Positions 51,589-59,741 of a stretch of DNA of 64,000 nt are shown one piece after another (the first letter of the stretch is position 1; every line of letters starts with the position of its first letter). Below the pieces are notes generated by a model. It did no database searches and had not been told where the DNA came from. It worked only from the letters and a program-made list of their open reading frames with translations. Source of the stretch: Priestia megaterium (GTDB lineage Bacteria; Bacillota; Bacilli; Bacillales; Bacillaceae_H). The position numbers were made by a program, and so were the translations under genes. The DNA is taken from NCBI GenBank assembly GCA_008180335.1, contig VTEF01000002.1, positions 309,973 to 373,972 of the forward strand. Direction: 5' to 3'.

Positions 51589-51665
51589 AACCGGCCGGTT
51601 ACTAGTATGGTATGAAAAGCAGAGGTAATGTACAATATGAATAAATTCAATCTGTACCGGTACAG
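51589..51665. promoter_or_regulatory. Divergent promoter region with two perfect palindromes
   Basis: AACCGGCCGGTT (51589-51600) and CTGTACCGGTACAG (51652-51665) lie between the transporter and regulator genes. The second, containing GTAC half sites, ends 16 bases before the regulator start and looks like an operator for the MocR protein. Confidence 0.65.
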
Positions 51666-51681
51666 TTGGAAGGAGGAACTG

Positions 51682-53040
51682 ATGTTTAAATATTTGTCTT
51701 TAGTAACTAGTTTGGAATCACAGATTCAAACAGGACAATTCATCGAAGGAACAAAGCTTCCTTCGATCCGCACACTTTCTGAACACTATCAATGCAGCAA
51801 AAGTACGGTAATCAAAGCGCTTCAGGAATTAGAGAAAAGGCATTTGGTGTATGCAGTTCCCAAAAGTGGCTATTATGTTGTAAAAAAACGATTTGATGTT
51901 CAGCATGATCTAAAGGACGGGATCGATTTTGCTACTTCTGCGCCAGATTGGAATCAGTTTCCCTATGTAGATTTCCAGCATTGTATTAATAAAGCTATTG
52001 ATACATATCAGCAAGACTTGTTCGTATACGGAACCCCAAAAGGCTTGCCTTCTTTAATTGAGGTTGTGAAAAAGCAGCTTGAAACGTATCAGGTTTTCGC
52101 CAAAACAGAAAGTATTTTTATTACCTCTGGTGTGCAGCAGGCTCTTGCCATATTGAATATGCTTAAATTTCCGAACAGCAAAACAAAAGTGCTTGTAGAG
52201 CAGCCAAGCTATCATCTGTTGATTGAACATCTACACGCCCATAACATTCCGGCCCTCGGGATAAAGAGAACCGCAAAAGGGATAGATTTAGAGGAATTAG
52301 AACGGATTTTCAGCAGTCAAGATATCAAGTTCTTTTACACAATGCCAAGATTTCATAATCCGCTTGGAACGTCTTATTCTAAAAAAGAAAAAGCGGAAAT
52401 AATCAAACTTGCGGTGAAGTATGATGTGTACATCGTAGAAGATGATTATTTAGCAGATTTTGAACAAAATTTGAAGACAGACCCGCTTTTTTCCTACGAT
52501 ATCACTGACAGAGTCATTTACTTGAAAAGCTTTTCGAAAATTATGTTTCCCGGTTTGCGGGTCGGAGTCGCTGTTTTACCCGAATCATTAATTGAAAGCT
52601 TCCAGCAATATAAAAGAATAGCCGATATCGATAGTTCGATGATTTCCCAGGCTGCTTTAGAAATCTACGTAAAAAGCGGCATGTTTGAGCGCCATAAAAA
52701 TAAGGTAAGTCTTTCTTACCTTTCCCGTGCAAATCTGCTCTATCAATCGCTTGAAAAATATGCAAACACAGCTTTAGGGCCTGAAACGTTCCTCAGACCT
52801 TCTTCGCTCTGTATGAAAGCGCATATTAAGCTGCCGAAAACGGTTCACGTAAATCGGTTAATGAAGAATTTAAGCGAGCAGAAAATCCGCTTGGAAACGA
52901 TCAACCAAAATTATTTAAACGGATTTCAGCAAGAAAAGATCATAAAGTTAAATGTATCCAATCTGGATGAAACAAAAATTGAAGAGGGAGTAAGAGTAGT
53001 TGTAAAGGAAATTGCTAACAGCAGGAATCATTTCTTTTAA
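51682..53040 (+). CDS. MocR-type regulator (GntR HTH fused to class I aminotransferase domain)
   Basis: The N-terminal winged helix (about residues 1-70) has the GntR signature GTKLPSIRTLSEHYQCSKST. The PLP-binding domain (about 85-450) includes FFYTMPRFHNPLGTSYS, VEDDYLADF and the Schiff-base Lys in YLKSFSKIMFPGLRVG. GGAAGGAGG at 51668-51676 fixes ATG 51682; the open frame extends upstream through the operator. MocR proteins sense PLP or amino-compounds and control adjacent genes, here probably the divergent transporter. The stop codon overlaps the next start. Confidence 0.9.
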   Translation: MFKYLSLVTSLESQIQTGQFIEGTKLPSIRTLSEHYQCSKSTVIKALQELEKRHLVYAVPKSGYYVVKKRFDVQHDLKDGIDFATSAPDWNQFPYVDFQHCINKAIDTYQQDLFVYGTPKGLPSLIEVVKKQLETYQVFAKTESIFITSGVQQALAILNMLKFPNSKTKVLVEQPSYHLLIEHLHAHNIPALGIKRTAKGIDLEELERIFSSQDIKFFYTMPRFHNPLGTSYSKKEKAEIIKLAVKYDVYIVEDDYLADFEQNLKTDPLFSYDITDRVIYLKSFSKIMFPGLRVGVAVLPESLIESFQQYKRIADIDSSMISQAALEIYVKSGMFERHKNKVSLSYLSRANLLYQSLEKYANTALGPETFLRPSSLCMKAHIKLPKTVHVNRLMKNLSEQKIRLETINQNYLNGFQQEKIIKLNVSNLDETKIEEGVRVVVKEIANSRNHFF

Positions 53041-53477
53041 TGGCGTTAAATAAAGCATTTACATCAGACGTATGGGGAGCAGCTTACTTAATGATGGGCG
53101 GCTGTTCCGATGATTGTTTTATGGATTTCAGAAGCTGGTTAATTGCCCAAGGGGAAGCAGTCTTTTCTAAGGTAGTAAAAGCCCCGGATTATCTAGCAGA
53201 CTATATTTCAGAAGAGAATTTAGGAGAAGAAGGCATGCCGCAGCTGGAAGAAATGACTGAGATTGGCTTTGACGTATACGCCATGAAAAAGACAGGGGAA
53301 GAAGATCCAGACTGGGATGATGAGTTATATGGTGCTTTTTTAGAAGAATTAGATCAAAAGGGTTTGGAGTGTGAAGAAGACATCGAAGTTGATTGGGAAG
53401 ACGAAGAAGATCTTGCACCAATGTTTCCAAAACTGTATAAACGGTTTGGAGAAGAATCACTGGCGTATTTGGACTAA
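53040..53477 (+). pseudogene. DUF4240 protein lacking its N-terminal part
   Basis: A 145-residue frame whose first residues are already in the middle of the DUF4240 domain: VWGAAYLMMGGCSDDCFMDF and RSWLIAQGEAVFSKVV. Family members normally have about 50 residues before this point, beginning with an MxxxEFWxLI-type segment. The visible start overlaps the MocR stop codon (TTTTAATGG) and has no ribosome site. The likeliest reading is a 5' truncation caused when the transporter/regulator pair joined here. It could still be translated by coupling. Confidence 0.65.
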
Positions 53478-53498
53478 AGGAGAGTCAGTGAAAGTGTA

Positions 53499-53552
53499 CA
53501 CTTGTCTCGAACAATGGCGATGCTATCATTTGAGACAAGTGCAAGTTTTTTT
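53499..53552 (+). terminator. Terminator
   Basis: CACTTGTCTC (53499-53508) pairs perfectly with GAGACAAGTG (53532-53541) around a 23-base loop, followed by T7 after a few bases. Confidence 0.8.
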
Positions 53553-53564
53553 AGGAACAGCCAA

Positions 53565-53840
53565 TTAGTAGAAAGGATAGCCATACCCATAAGGATAATA
53601 TGGATAAGGGTAGCCATAGCCAAATCCATACGGAGTAAGCAGTGCGCCGGCTAATAAGCCGCCAGCTAATCCGCCAAGAAAAGGTCCTCCAAAGAAAGGT
53701 CCCCCAAAGAAAGGTCTGCCAAATCCAAATGGCCGGCCGAACCCGAATGGTCTGACGATTGGTCTGCGTAAATCATTTTCATAAGGAATACCGATTGGAT
53801 TTCCTGGGACATACGCATTGTGTACATTTCCAATATTCAT
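53565..53840 (-). CDS. Gly/Phe/Tyr/Pro-rich low-complexity protein, spore-coat-like
   Basis: A 91-residue protein. After a short N-terminus (MNIGNVHNAYVPGNPIGIPY) comes FGFGRPFGFGRPFFGGPFFG, a repeat of FGRP/FFGGP units, then a Gly/Ala/Leu-rich hydrophobic segment and a Tyr/Pro/Gly tail. GGAGGTT before ATG 53838-53840 sets the start; the longer frame to 53885 is not needed. The composition resembles small spore coat or crust proteins of Bacilli. No gene family is assigned. Confidence 0.65.
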   Translation of the reverse strand: MNIGNVHNAYVPGNPIGIPYENDLRRPIVRPFGFGRPFGFGRPFFGGPFFGGPFLGGLAGGLLAGALLTPYGFGYGYPYPYYPYGYGYPFY

Positions 53841-54055
53841 AAAAGCAACCTCCGTTTTATTTAGTAATCCATAAATAATATGCATTTGCCTACAATACGC
53901 TTGGGCGAATATCCATAATTTTAGAAAAATAATGGCAAAGATCTAACAATTTTCAAGAAATGAAGGGAGTTAAGATCTATAATAATGGTAGTATGTAATA
54001 AAATGAGACTCCTATCAGTAGGGGAAATCAAATCTTTTCAACAGGAGGAAAACGC

Positions 54056-54553
54056 ATGTTTGATAATGGTTATAAAATAAGAAGTGCGATGGTAAAAGAC
54101 TTCGAGGATATATCTGTTTTAAAGGAACAGGTTCAGCAATTGCATTTAGAAGGAAGACCTGATTTGTATACGCCTGCATCTGGTTCGTTAGATAAACATA
54201 CATATGAAATGTGGCTTGCAAGCGAAGACATGGAAGTATTTGTGATTGAAGACAAAGAGCAACAGCTGCTTGCTTATATGATTCTAGACATCAAAAAGTC
54301 TGGAGATACAAATCCGATATTACGCGATCGCACAATCGTTTTTATTCGAAGCATTGGTGTAAGTGAGGTTTGTCGAGGCAAAGGTATTGGAAAAATATTA
54401 ATGCACAAAGCGTTTGACTACTGCCGAGAAATTCAAGCGGAAAGTGTAGAACTTAATGTTCTTGAATTCAACAAAAGTGCAATCCGTTTTTATGAAAGTC
54501 TAGGATTTAAGACAAAAAGCAGACAGTTAGAATGGACTGGAGAAGAGAAGTAA
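54056..54553 (+). CDS. GNAT-family N-acetyltransferase
   Basis: A 165-residue acetyltransferase. The acetyl-CoA site is IRSIGVSEVCRGKGIGKILM with the RGKGIGK loop, and the C-terminal VELNVLEFNKSAIRFYESLGFK is typical of the family. The N-terminal QLHLEGRPDLY resembles peptide/amine acetyltransferases of this type. ACAGGAGG precedes the ATG. The acceptor is unknown. Confidence 0.87.
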   Translation: MFDNGYKIRSAMVKDFEDISVLKEQVQQLHLEGRPDLYTPASGSLDKHTYEMWLASEDMEVFVIEDKEQQLLAYMILDIKKSGDTNPILRDRTIVFIRSIGVSEVCRGKGIGKILMHKAFDYCREIQAESVELNVLEFNKSAIRFYESLGFKTKSRQLEWTGEEK

Positions 54554-54596
54554 ATTTCCATCAGTAGAAGCTTTCCCTTCATTGTAATTAACGAAA

Positions 54597-54623
54597 GGCG
54601 CTGTTATGACAAGCGTCTTTTTG
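54597..54623 (+). terminator. Probable terminator of the acetyltransferase gene
   Basis: GGCGCT (54597-54602) pairs with AGCGTC (54612-54617), with one G-U pair, followed by T5. Confidence 0.6.
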
Positions 54624-54655
54624 CTTCTTTTAAAACAAGCAATTTAGGGTTAATT

Positions 54656-55402
54656 GTGATTGGTTTAGGTATCTTAATTTATAAACTTATCAGTAATAAA
54701 TGGGTGTTAGGTTACTCTGATACGAGTTTATTATTAGCGAGTACCTTAAACACAGGTATTGCGACAGCTCACGGAACAAACTTTGTGGATTTAAGAGGAG
54801 AGTATTGGGACGATACAACTTCGATGTGGGAAGCGGTTTTATCCACAAAAATAGGTCATTCTGTTTGTCAAACCTCATCTGCCTATTATCAAAAAACATG
54901 GCAGCATGATAACTCGTCACCATGTGTGTTTCACCTTACAGAAAAAACGGATTGGAAAACAATAGACAGAAAAAATGCAAAAATAGAAGGACGTTTACTC
55001 GGGGGGTGTATAGATACAATCAGACATCTAGTCGGTACACCGTTTGGGAATGCTCAAAAGTTTAGAAAGCAATTTATTAGTGGAGAGCCGATATTATGGT
55101 ACTTTGAAAACTGTGAGTTAACAACAGTTGATTTGCACCGATCACTTGTTCAAATGAAGCTAGCGGGATGGTTTAAAGATTGTTCGGGAATTCTTTTTGG
55201 TCGAAGTGCCGCAAATCAAACGATTGATGGCTACACAGCAGAAGATGTGTATCGAGACTTAGCCAATGAGCTTGAAGTTCCAATTGTTTACGATATCGAC
55301 TGTGGTCACGTGCCTCCGCAAGTGACACTGATTAATGGAGCGCATGCGGAAGTGACAGTAGCAGGTGGGCAAGGAACAGTCATTCAATCTTTCATGCTGT
55401 AG
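54656..55402 (+). pseudogene. S66-family peptidase (LD-carboxypeptidase/MccF-like), 5'-truncated
   Basis: The frame starts just before the nucleophile motif KWVLGYSDTSLLLAST. It continues with the Glu region EGRLLGGCIDTIRHLVGTPF and the catalytic His in YDIDCGHVPPQVTL. The triad regions are therefore kept, but the family normally has about 90 residues before GYSD, and these are absent. No N-terminal coding sequence or ribosome site is seen upstream. It is most simply a decayed gene. Intact homologues cut the L,D bond of murein tetrapeptides or cleave microcin C-like conjugates. Confidence 0.8.
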
Positions 55403-55907
55403 AAGGTGTTGCTGTCAATCAAGAAGGAATCTGGGTCAGTTATTTTGATGAAGGGGTGTTTGGAGAAGGTATTTCCACAGAAGGATTGGTGCTTTTAATT
55501 TTAACGGAAAGCCGATTTATAAATACCATTCTGACCGAAAAGAAGGAGAGCCTTATGTTGATGATTGTTATGCAATCTGCAAGGCAAAAGGATCAGCTTT
55601 ATGGATGTTTCCGTATGATTCCTTTACATTAATTCATGTGAATCCTGAAACCAACTTGCTGAAAACGTGTTCTGTACCTGAGAAATTACATGGTGCAAAG
55701 ATGATTTGTGTTCGAGAAGGTTATGCTTATTTTCGCGGCACGTATGATCGTTATGAGACACTATATGCTTTAGAACTCGGAAAAGGAAAACCGAAAGAAA
55801 TAGGCAAGATTAAGGAGCAATTAAGAGGATTGGGAATTGAAGATAAACCTCATTTCATTAGCTGTGATGATACTTCTGTGAAACTATACTATATTGGTCA
55901 TGACTAA
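55403..55907 (+). pseudogene. Decayed gene of unknown family (truncated and frameshifted)
   Basis: Coding-like sequence reads EGVAVNQEGIWVSYFDEGVF, then shifts frame near 55485-55497 and continues with NFNGKPIYKYHSDRKEGEP, and later MFPYDSFTLIHVNPETNLLK to a stop at 55907. One missing base restores the frame. The beginning of the gene is not present. The pattern of short beta-propeller-like repeats (IWVSY, ALWMFPYDSFTLI, GYAYFRG) suggests a cytosolic beta-propeller protein. Family not identified. Confidence 0.6.
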
Positions 55908-55915
55908 AAGCTTCG

Positions 55916-55948
55916 AAGAGTGCAGCTTAGCAGCATGAGCACTCTTTT
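55916..55948 (+). terminator. Terminator after the decayed gene
   Basis: AAGAGTGC (55916-55923) pairs with GCACTCTT (55939-55946), followed by TTAC. Confidence 0.65.
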
Positions 55949-56072
55949 ACCATTTTATTGGGTTTTAGTAGTTTTCTAGACCTGTTTATAGTATCATTTA
56001 GGAGAGATTCTCAGTTTTTGTAAAAAATGAGAGAGAAAACAGAAATAGCATGAAAAGGGGATTAGAAGCGTC

Positions 56073-57248
56073 ATGGAGGGGAGAAAGGTACGAAAAAGGA
56101 AATACAGAAGGTTGCGCAAAAGGGGAATCGTGACCATCTTAGGGTTCATTGTGCTGGGTTATTTAATCGCAGCGAACTTAAAGGACTCAGACACTGTAAG
56201 TAGAAATGAAAGTGATTTCAATAAAGAAACCCAAAATGGAAATAAACCGTCTGAAGCACGCCAGCAAGAAAAACCGAAAGATAAACCTGTTGTCAAAGAT
56301 AAGAAAGAGACAACGATTAAAATAAGTGCAGCAGGTGATTTTACACTTGGAAGGGATGAAAGTTTTCCATATCGACATACATTTGATTATGAAGCGGATA
56401 AAAATGGACTGGCTTTTTTTGTAAAGAATGTTTCGAATATTTTTGAAAATGATGATCTGACAACAGTGAATTTAGAAACGACTTTAACAAAAGCTACACA
56501 AAAAGCAGCAAAAACCTTCCGCTTCAAAGGGGATCCTGCGTATGCAAAAATTTTAACTTTAGGAAGTATTGAAGCGGTGAATCTGGCAAACAATCATACC
56601 TATGACTACTTAGAGCGAGGATATGAAGACACGATGGACAATTTAGAAAAGCACAACGTTAGTTATTTCGGCTACAATCATCATTATGTAACCACGATTA
56701 AAGGAATAAAAGTAGGAGCGCTCGGCTATGAAGGCTGGGAAGATACGAAAAAAATGCGTAAGCAAATTCGTAGGGGTATCAAAGATTTAAAGCAGCAGGG
56801 AGCTGAAATTATCCTTGTTCATTTTCATTGGGGTGTTGAAAAAAGTCCGGTTCCAAATAAAACTCAGCAAACATTAGCCCGCTATACAATTGATGAAGGA
56901 GCGGATCTCATTCTCGGTCATCACCCTCATGTTGTACAAGGAATTGAAGAATATAAGGGGAAATTTATTGTATACAGCCTTGGCAACTTTATGTTTGGCG
57001 GTAATAAAAATCCAAGCGATAAAGACACCTTCGTATTCCAGCAAACGTTTCATTTAAAGGGTGGAGAACTGACGGACAAAAAGGATATTCGAGTGCTTCC
57101 GTTCAGCATTTCATCTGTAGCATCACGCAATAACTATCAGCCGACACCACTACAAGGATCTGAAGCGGAACGAGTAACGAATAAAATTGTGAGCTTATCA
57201 GCGAGAATTACTGATTCCAACTGGCTTGTGTATCAATCTGAACAGTAA
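56073..57248 (+). CDS. CapA-family (PgsA-like) membrane-anchored protein
   Basis: A 391-residue protein with a very basic N-terminus and one membrane anchor (about residues 14-32, IVTILGFIVLGYLIAANL), a charged linker (45-80), then a PGA_cap metallophosphoesterase-like domain: SAAGDFTLGRDESFPY, VNLETTLTKATQKAAKTFRF, VNLANNHTYDYLERG, VHFHWGVEKSPVPN and LILGHHPHVVQGIEEYKG. The His/Asp/Asn set for two metals is visible. CapA proteins take part in poly-gamma-glutamate capsule export or processing, but no capB/capC is nearby, so the role here is uncertain. Confidence 0.87.
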   Translation: MEGRKVRKRKYRRLRKRGIVTILGFIVLGYLIAANLKDSDTVSRNESDFNKETQNGNKPSEARQQEKPKDKPVVKDKKETTIKISAAGDFTLGRDESFPYRHTFDYEADKNGLAFFVKNVSNIFENDDLTTVNLETTLTKATQKAAKTFRFKGDPAYAKILTLGSIEAVNLANNHTYDYLERGYEDTMDNLEKHNVSYFGYNHHYVTTIKGIKVGALGYEGWEDTKKMRKQIRRGIKDLKQQGAEIILVHFHWGVEKSPVPNKTQQTLARYTIDEGADLILGHHPHVVQGIEEYKGKFIVYSLGNFMFGGNKNPSDKDTFVFQQTFHLKGGELTDKKDIRVLPFSISSVASRNNYQPTPLQGSEAERVTNKIVSLSARITDSNWLVYQSEQ

Positions 57249-57258
57249 ACTTCTACAT

Positions 57259-57299
57259 AAAGGAGAAAGAAATGGCTGAGTCCGTATCTTTCTCCTTAT
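57259..57299. terminator. Bidirectional terminator between capA-like and tetR-like genes
   Basis: AAGGAGAAAGA (57259-57269) pairs perfectly with TCTTTCTCCTT (57287-57297), with T-rich sequence following. Confidence 0.75.
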
Positions 57300-57877
57300 T
57301 TTCCTTCTTGTTCAATCAGTGAATGAATTCCTTGAATAAATGTATCAATGAGAATGGTTAAACTTTTATCAATTTCAAGAGGCATTTGAAATCCGCCCAT
57401 TTGTTCAATGGACGTAAATCCGTGTAAGATACTGCGCAATCCCCGGACCATATGAAGAGCCATTTCTTCTTCTAGCCCGTATTCATTTAAAACTTGCATA
57501 ACGAGTTGAACAACAGTGTGCTGAGCTTGCTGTAATTCAGAGTCATGCGGGTCTGAAAACTGGAAAATAGCTTCGTAAAGTCCAGGATGAGTTCGGGCAA
57601 ACTGTACATAAGCGTTGCTGAGCAAGCGGATCGCGTTGTCGCCAGAACGGCCAATTACCGCTTGTGCCATCGCATGATAAAGCTTTTTTAAGCCATGGAT
57701 TGCTAGCTGCTGTTTCAGCCCATCTAATCCGTCAACATGGTTATACAGTGAAGGAGTCCGGATGTTGAGTTCTTTTGCCAGCTTGCCTAATGTCAGTTGG
57801 TCGTGCCCGTGTTGGTCAATTAATTCAATTGCTTTTTGTAAAATTGTTGGCAGGTCTAATCCAATACGTGGAGACAT
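57296..57877 (-). CDS. TetR-family transcriptional regulator
   Basis: A 193-residue repressor. The N-terminal HTH reads HDQLTLGKLAKELNIRTPSLYNHVDG, with the family-typical SLYNHV recognition helix end. The C-terminal ligand domain has the WHG-like features of the TetR_C_33 group (GLRSILHGFTSIEQMGGFQM). It lies 8 bases downstream of the metallo-hydrolase gene on the same strand, so the two are cotranscribed. An inverted repeat at 58643-58663 upstream of the pair is the likely operator. Confidence 0.88.
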   Translation of the reverse strand: MSPRIGLDLPTILQKAIELIDQHGHDQLTLGKLAKELNIRTPSLYNHVDGLDGLKQQLAIHGLKKLYHAMAQAVIGRSGDNAIRLLSNAYVQFARTHPGLYEAIFQFSDPHDSELQQAQHTVVQLVMQVLNEYGLEEEMALHMVRGLRSILHGFTSIEQMGGFQMPLEIDKSLTILIDTFIQGIHSLIEQEGK

Positions 57878-57885
57878 GTTAGTAA

Positions 57886-58602
57886 TCAGTCCTTTTTCAT
57901 TAAGTTTTGTTCACTTTCTTTTAATGATAAGTCCATCTTTTGAACGGGATTCTCAAGCATTCTTCCGTGACCGACTGCTAAGAGCTTAGGTTCTAGCGCT
58001 CTTAGTTTCTTTGCGCTTTCAAGAGCCAGTTTTTTGTTCCATGTTCCAAATGCAGGAAAAGGAAACAATGGTTTTATTGTACCAGCGACAGCGATTCCTC
58101 CTCGTGTTTGAAAAGCATCTCCTGCAATTAAGTGCTGATGCCGAACATCGAAAAGAGAAATGGAGCCAGGTGTGTGTCCAGGTGAAGCGATCACTTCTAA
58201 AGAGCCAATCCTGTCTCCTTCCTCAAGCAGCCGGTCAGGCTGGGTCTGAAGCTTTTTTGAAATGCCTCCGCGAATAGGAGAATTTTCTTCCCCTTGCAAT
58301 AAGGCTGTGTCACCTGCTAGAAGGCGTGAATCTCTTGATGAAATGCTTACTGAAACGTCTGGCAAGCGTTGTGCTAACGAGTCAAGAGCCCCAACATGGT
58401 CATCGTGAGCATGGGTAAGAATGATAGTTTTAATAGGTTTGCCAATGATCTGTGTAGCTTTTAAGATTCCCTTAGTGCTATAGGGAAGCGCAGCATCAAT
58501 AAGTGTTAATCCATCTTCTTCTTCCACAAGGTAACAATTAACGGGGAACAAACGAGGCATGAAAGCCAATTGATACAATGTACCGGTTTTTATTATTTTC
58601 AT
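57886..58602 (-). CDS. MBL-fold metallo-hydrolase
   Basis: A 238-residue metallo-beta-lactamase-fold hydrolase. The metal-binding motif is ILTHAHDDHVGALDSL (HxHxDH), the third His is in SPGHTPGSISLFD, the bridging Asp in LIAGDAFQTRGG and the last His in AVGHGRML. The substrate is unknown; the close link to a TetR regulator and a decayed exporter suggests detoxification. The start is on the minus strand at 58602, preceded by AAGGAGTTGGG in mRNA sense. Confidence 0.87.
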   Translation of the reverse strand: MKIIKTGTLYQLAFMPRLFPVNCYLVEEEDGLTLIDAALPYSTKGILKATQIIGKPIKTIILTHAHDDHVGALDSLAQRLPDVSVSISSRDSRLLAGDTALLQGEENSPIRGGISKKLQTQPDRLLEEGDRIGSLEVIASPGHTPGSISLFDVRHQHLIAGDAFQTRGGIAVAGTIKPLFPFPAFGTWNKKLALESAKKLRALEPKLLAVGHGRMLENPVQKMDLSLKESEQNLMKKD

Positions 58603-58642
58603 ATTTTCCCAACTCCTTTATAAAGCTAATTATATTATATTT

Positions 58643-58663
58643 AAAACTAATTATGTTAGTTTT
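58643..58663. promoter_or_regulatory. Inverted repeat, probable TetR operator
   Basis: AAAACTAA (58643-58650) and TTAGTTTT (58656-58663) form a perfect inverted repeat with a 5-base spacer. It lies between the metallo-hydrolase/TetR operon and the transporter remnant and could control both directions. Confidence 0.7.
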
Positions 58664-58697
58664 TTGCGAAGTTTTTAATTTTAAGGAGGGGAAAGAG

Positions 58698-58951
58698 ATG
58701 ACGATTTTAATTACAGTTTTAGCTGTGCCGAGAATAGGTGTGACTGCTGCCAATATCGCAACAGTCGTTGGACAGTTATTTGCCGTATGGCCATTGACTA
58801 TTTCGGCTGGTTTGGAAACAAGCAAGTGCCATTTGATTATGAACGCTGGATTGGTGCAGCATTCATGCTAGTAGCTTTATACTTTGTCTTTAAGGACAAT
58901 CGCAAAATTGAAGAAAGTATGGTTAATGAATACCATTCATCCAAATTCTAA
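58698..58951 (+). pseudogene. Remnant of a YdcZ/DUF606-type DMT transporter
   Basis: A good ribosome site (AAGGAGGGG) and ATG start a frame MTILITVLAVPRIGVTAANIA, followed by TVVGQLFAV. The reading frame then shifts near 58790, and the continuation in the next frame is DYFGWFGNKQVPFDYERWIG, then a final helix (AAFMLVALYFVFK) and a stop at 58951. That is the second-repeat end of a DUF606 transporter. A large internal deletion has joined the start to the 3' end, and a frameshift follows, so the gene is dead. Confidence 0.75.
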
Positions 58952-58973
58952 GGTAAGTCAGATAAGATACAAG

Positions 58974-59007
58974 AAGATTGAGAAGGGGGTTTTTCTCAAT
59001 CTTTTTG
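58974..59007. terminator. Terminator between the transporter remnant and the DUF523 gene
   Basis: AAGATTGAGAA (58974-58984) pairs with TTCTCAATCTT (58993-59003), with T-rich flank. It overlaps the end of the convergent DUF523 gene. Confidence 0.75.
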
Positions 59008-59496
59008 TAATTGTGCTTGCGGTGGCATTGTCTTTATGTAATCGGAAATTTGTTCTTCTGATAAGACCTGTATGCCATTTCTTCTTAGCAAAGCAGTTGT
59101 GACGCCATTGCCAATGGTCGTTTTGCCTGTAAATTCGCCATTATAAATCATTGAGCTGCCGCACGATGGACTGTATTCTTTAAGAACAACGGCTGTTGCA
59201 TTCACTTCTTTGGCTTTCTGCAATGTAGCATATGCGCCTTTTATATACAGTTCAGTCACATTGCTTCCTGATTTTTCAACAACGGCTGCTTTCCCATCTA
59301 GCACATCTTCTCCGTTTCCTCCCACTATTTCAGCAGGTTCCCTAGGCGTTGAAAAGCCGCCAAGCAGTTCAGGACATACAGCTACGGCTTGCTTTTCTTC
59401 TAAAAGCTTACGTATGGTGTGATCTAAACTATGAGTGCCGTTATACCTTACCTCTAATCCGGCTAAACAAGAACTCACTAATATCATTGCTTTCAC
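58996..59496 (-). CDS. DUF523-family protein (YbbK-like)
   Basis: A 166-residue protein with the DUF523 pattern: ILVSSCLAGLEVRYNGTHS at the start, VAVCPELLGGFSTPREPAEI, and VVLKEYSPSCGSSMIYNGEF with three conserved Cys regions that could bind metal or a cluster. The AGGTGA ribosome site precedes the ATG in mRNA sense. The function of the family is not firmly known. Confidence 0.87.
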   Translation of the reverse strand: MKAMILVSSCLAGLEVRYNGTHSLDHTIRKLLEEKQAVAVCPELLGGFSTPREPAEIVGGNGEDVLDGKAAVVEKSGSNVTELYIKGAYATLQKAKEVNATAVVLKEYSPSCGSSMIYNGEFTGKTTIGNGVTTALLRRNGIQVLSEEQISDYIKTMPPQAQLQKD

Positions 59497-59526
59497 CTCG
59501 GTATCCTGTTGCTTTATTTAGTTATT

Positions 59527-59712
59527 TTACCAGACACTTAGCCTACTTCGACAATCATTTTTATCTGTTACATACGCAACAGATTTGAATTTATGTTGTT
59601 GGGCATTTTTATATAATTGATTTAACAAGTTTGCACCCTTGCAGTAAATCGTGCAATACGTAGAGTCAATAATTAGTAGAACGAGTTCACAATTGCTGTT
59701 CAAAAACTCCAC
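59527..59712 (-). pseudogene. DUF2691-like C-terminal remnant
   Basis: The minus-strand frame reads CELVLLIIDSTYCTIYCKGA, then AQQHKFKSVAYVTDKNDCRSRLSVW. From memory this matches the end of Bacillus DUF2691 proteins (about 150 residues, ending in a D-x-R-x-x-L-x-V-W pattern). Only about 60 residues remain; the first GTG is inside the domain. The N-terminal part is missing upstream, where the CPCC gene ends 29 bases away. Confidence 0.6.
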
Positions 59713-59741
59713 CCCTTAATCAATTAGTTTGCATGCTTGTT

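Noticed and set aside
53101-53160. Possibility that the DUF4240 start lies further upstream
   Set aside because: The frame upstream of 53040 has no family N-terminus; that DNA codes for the end of the MocR protein in another frame.
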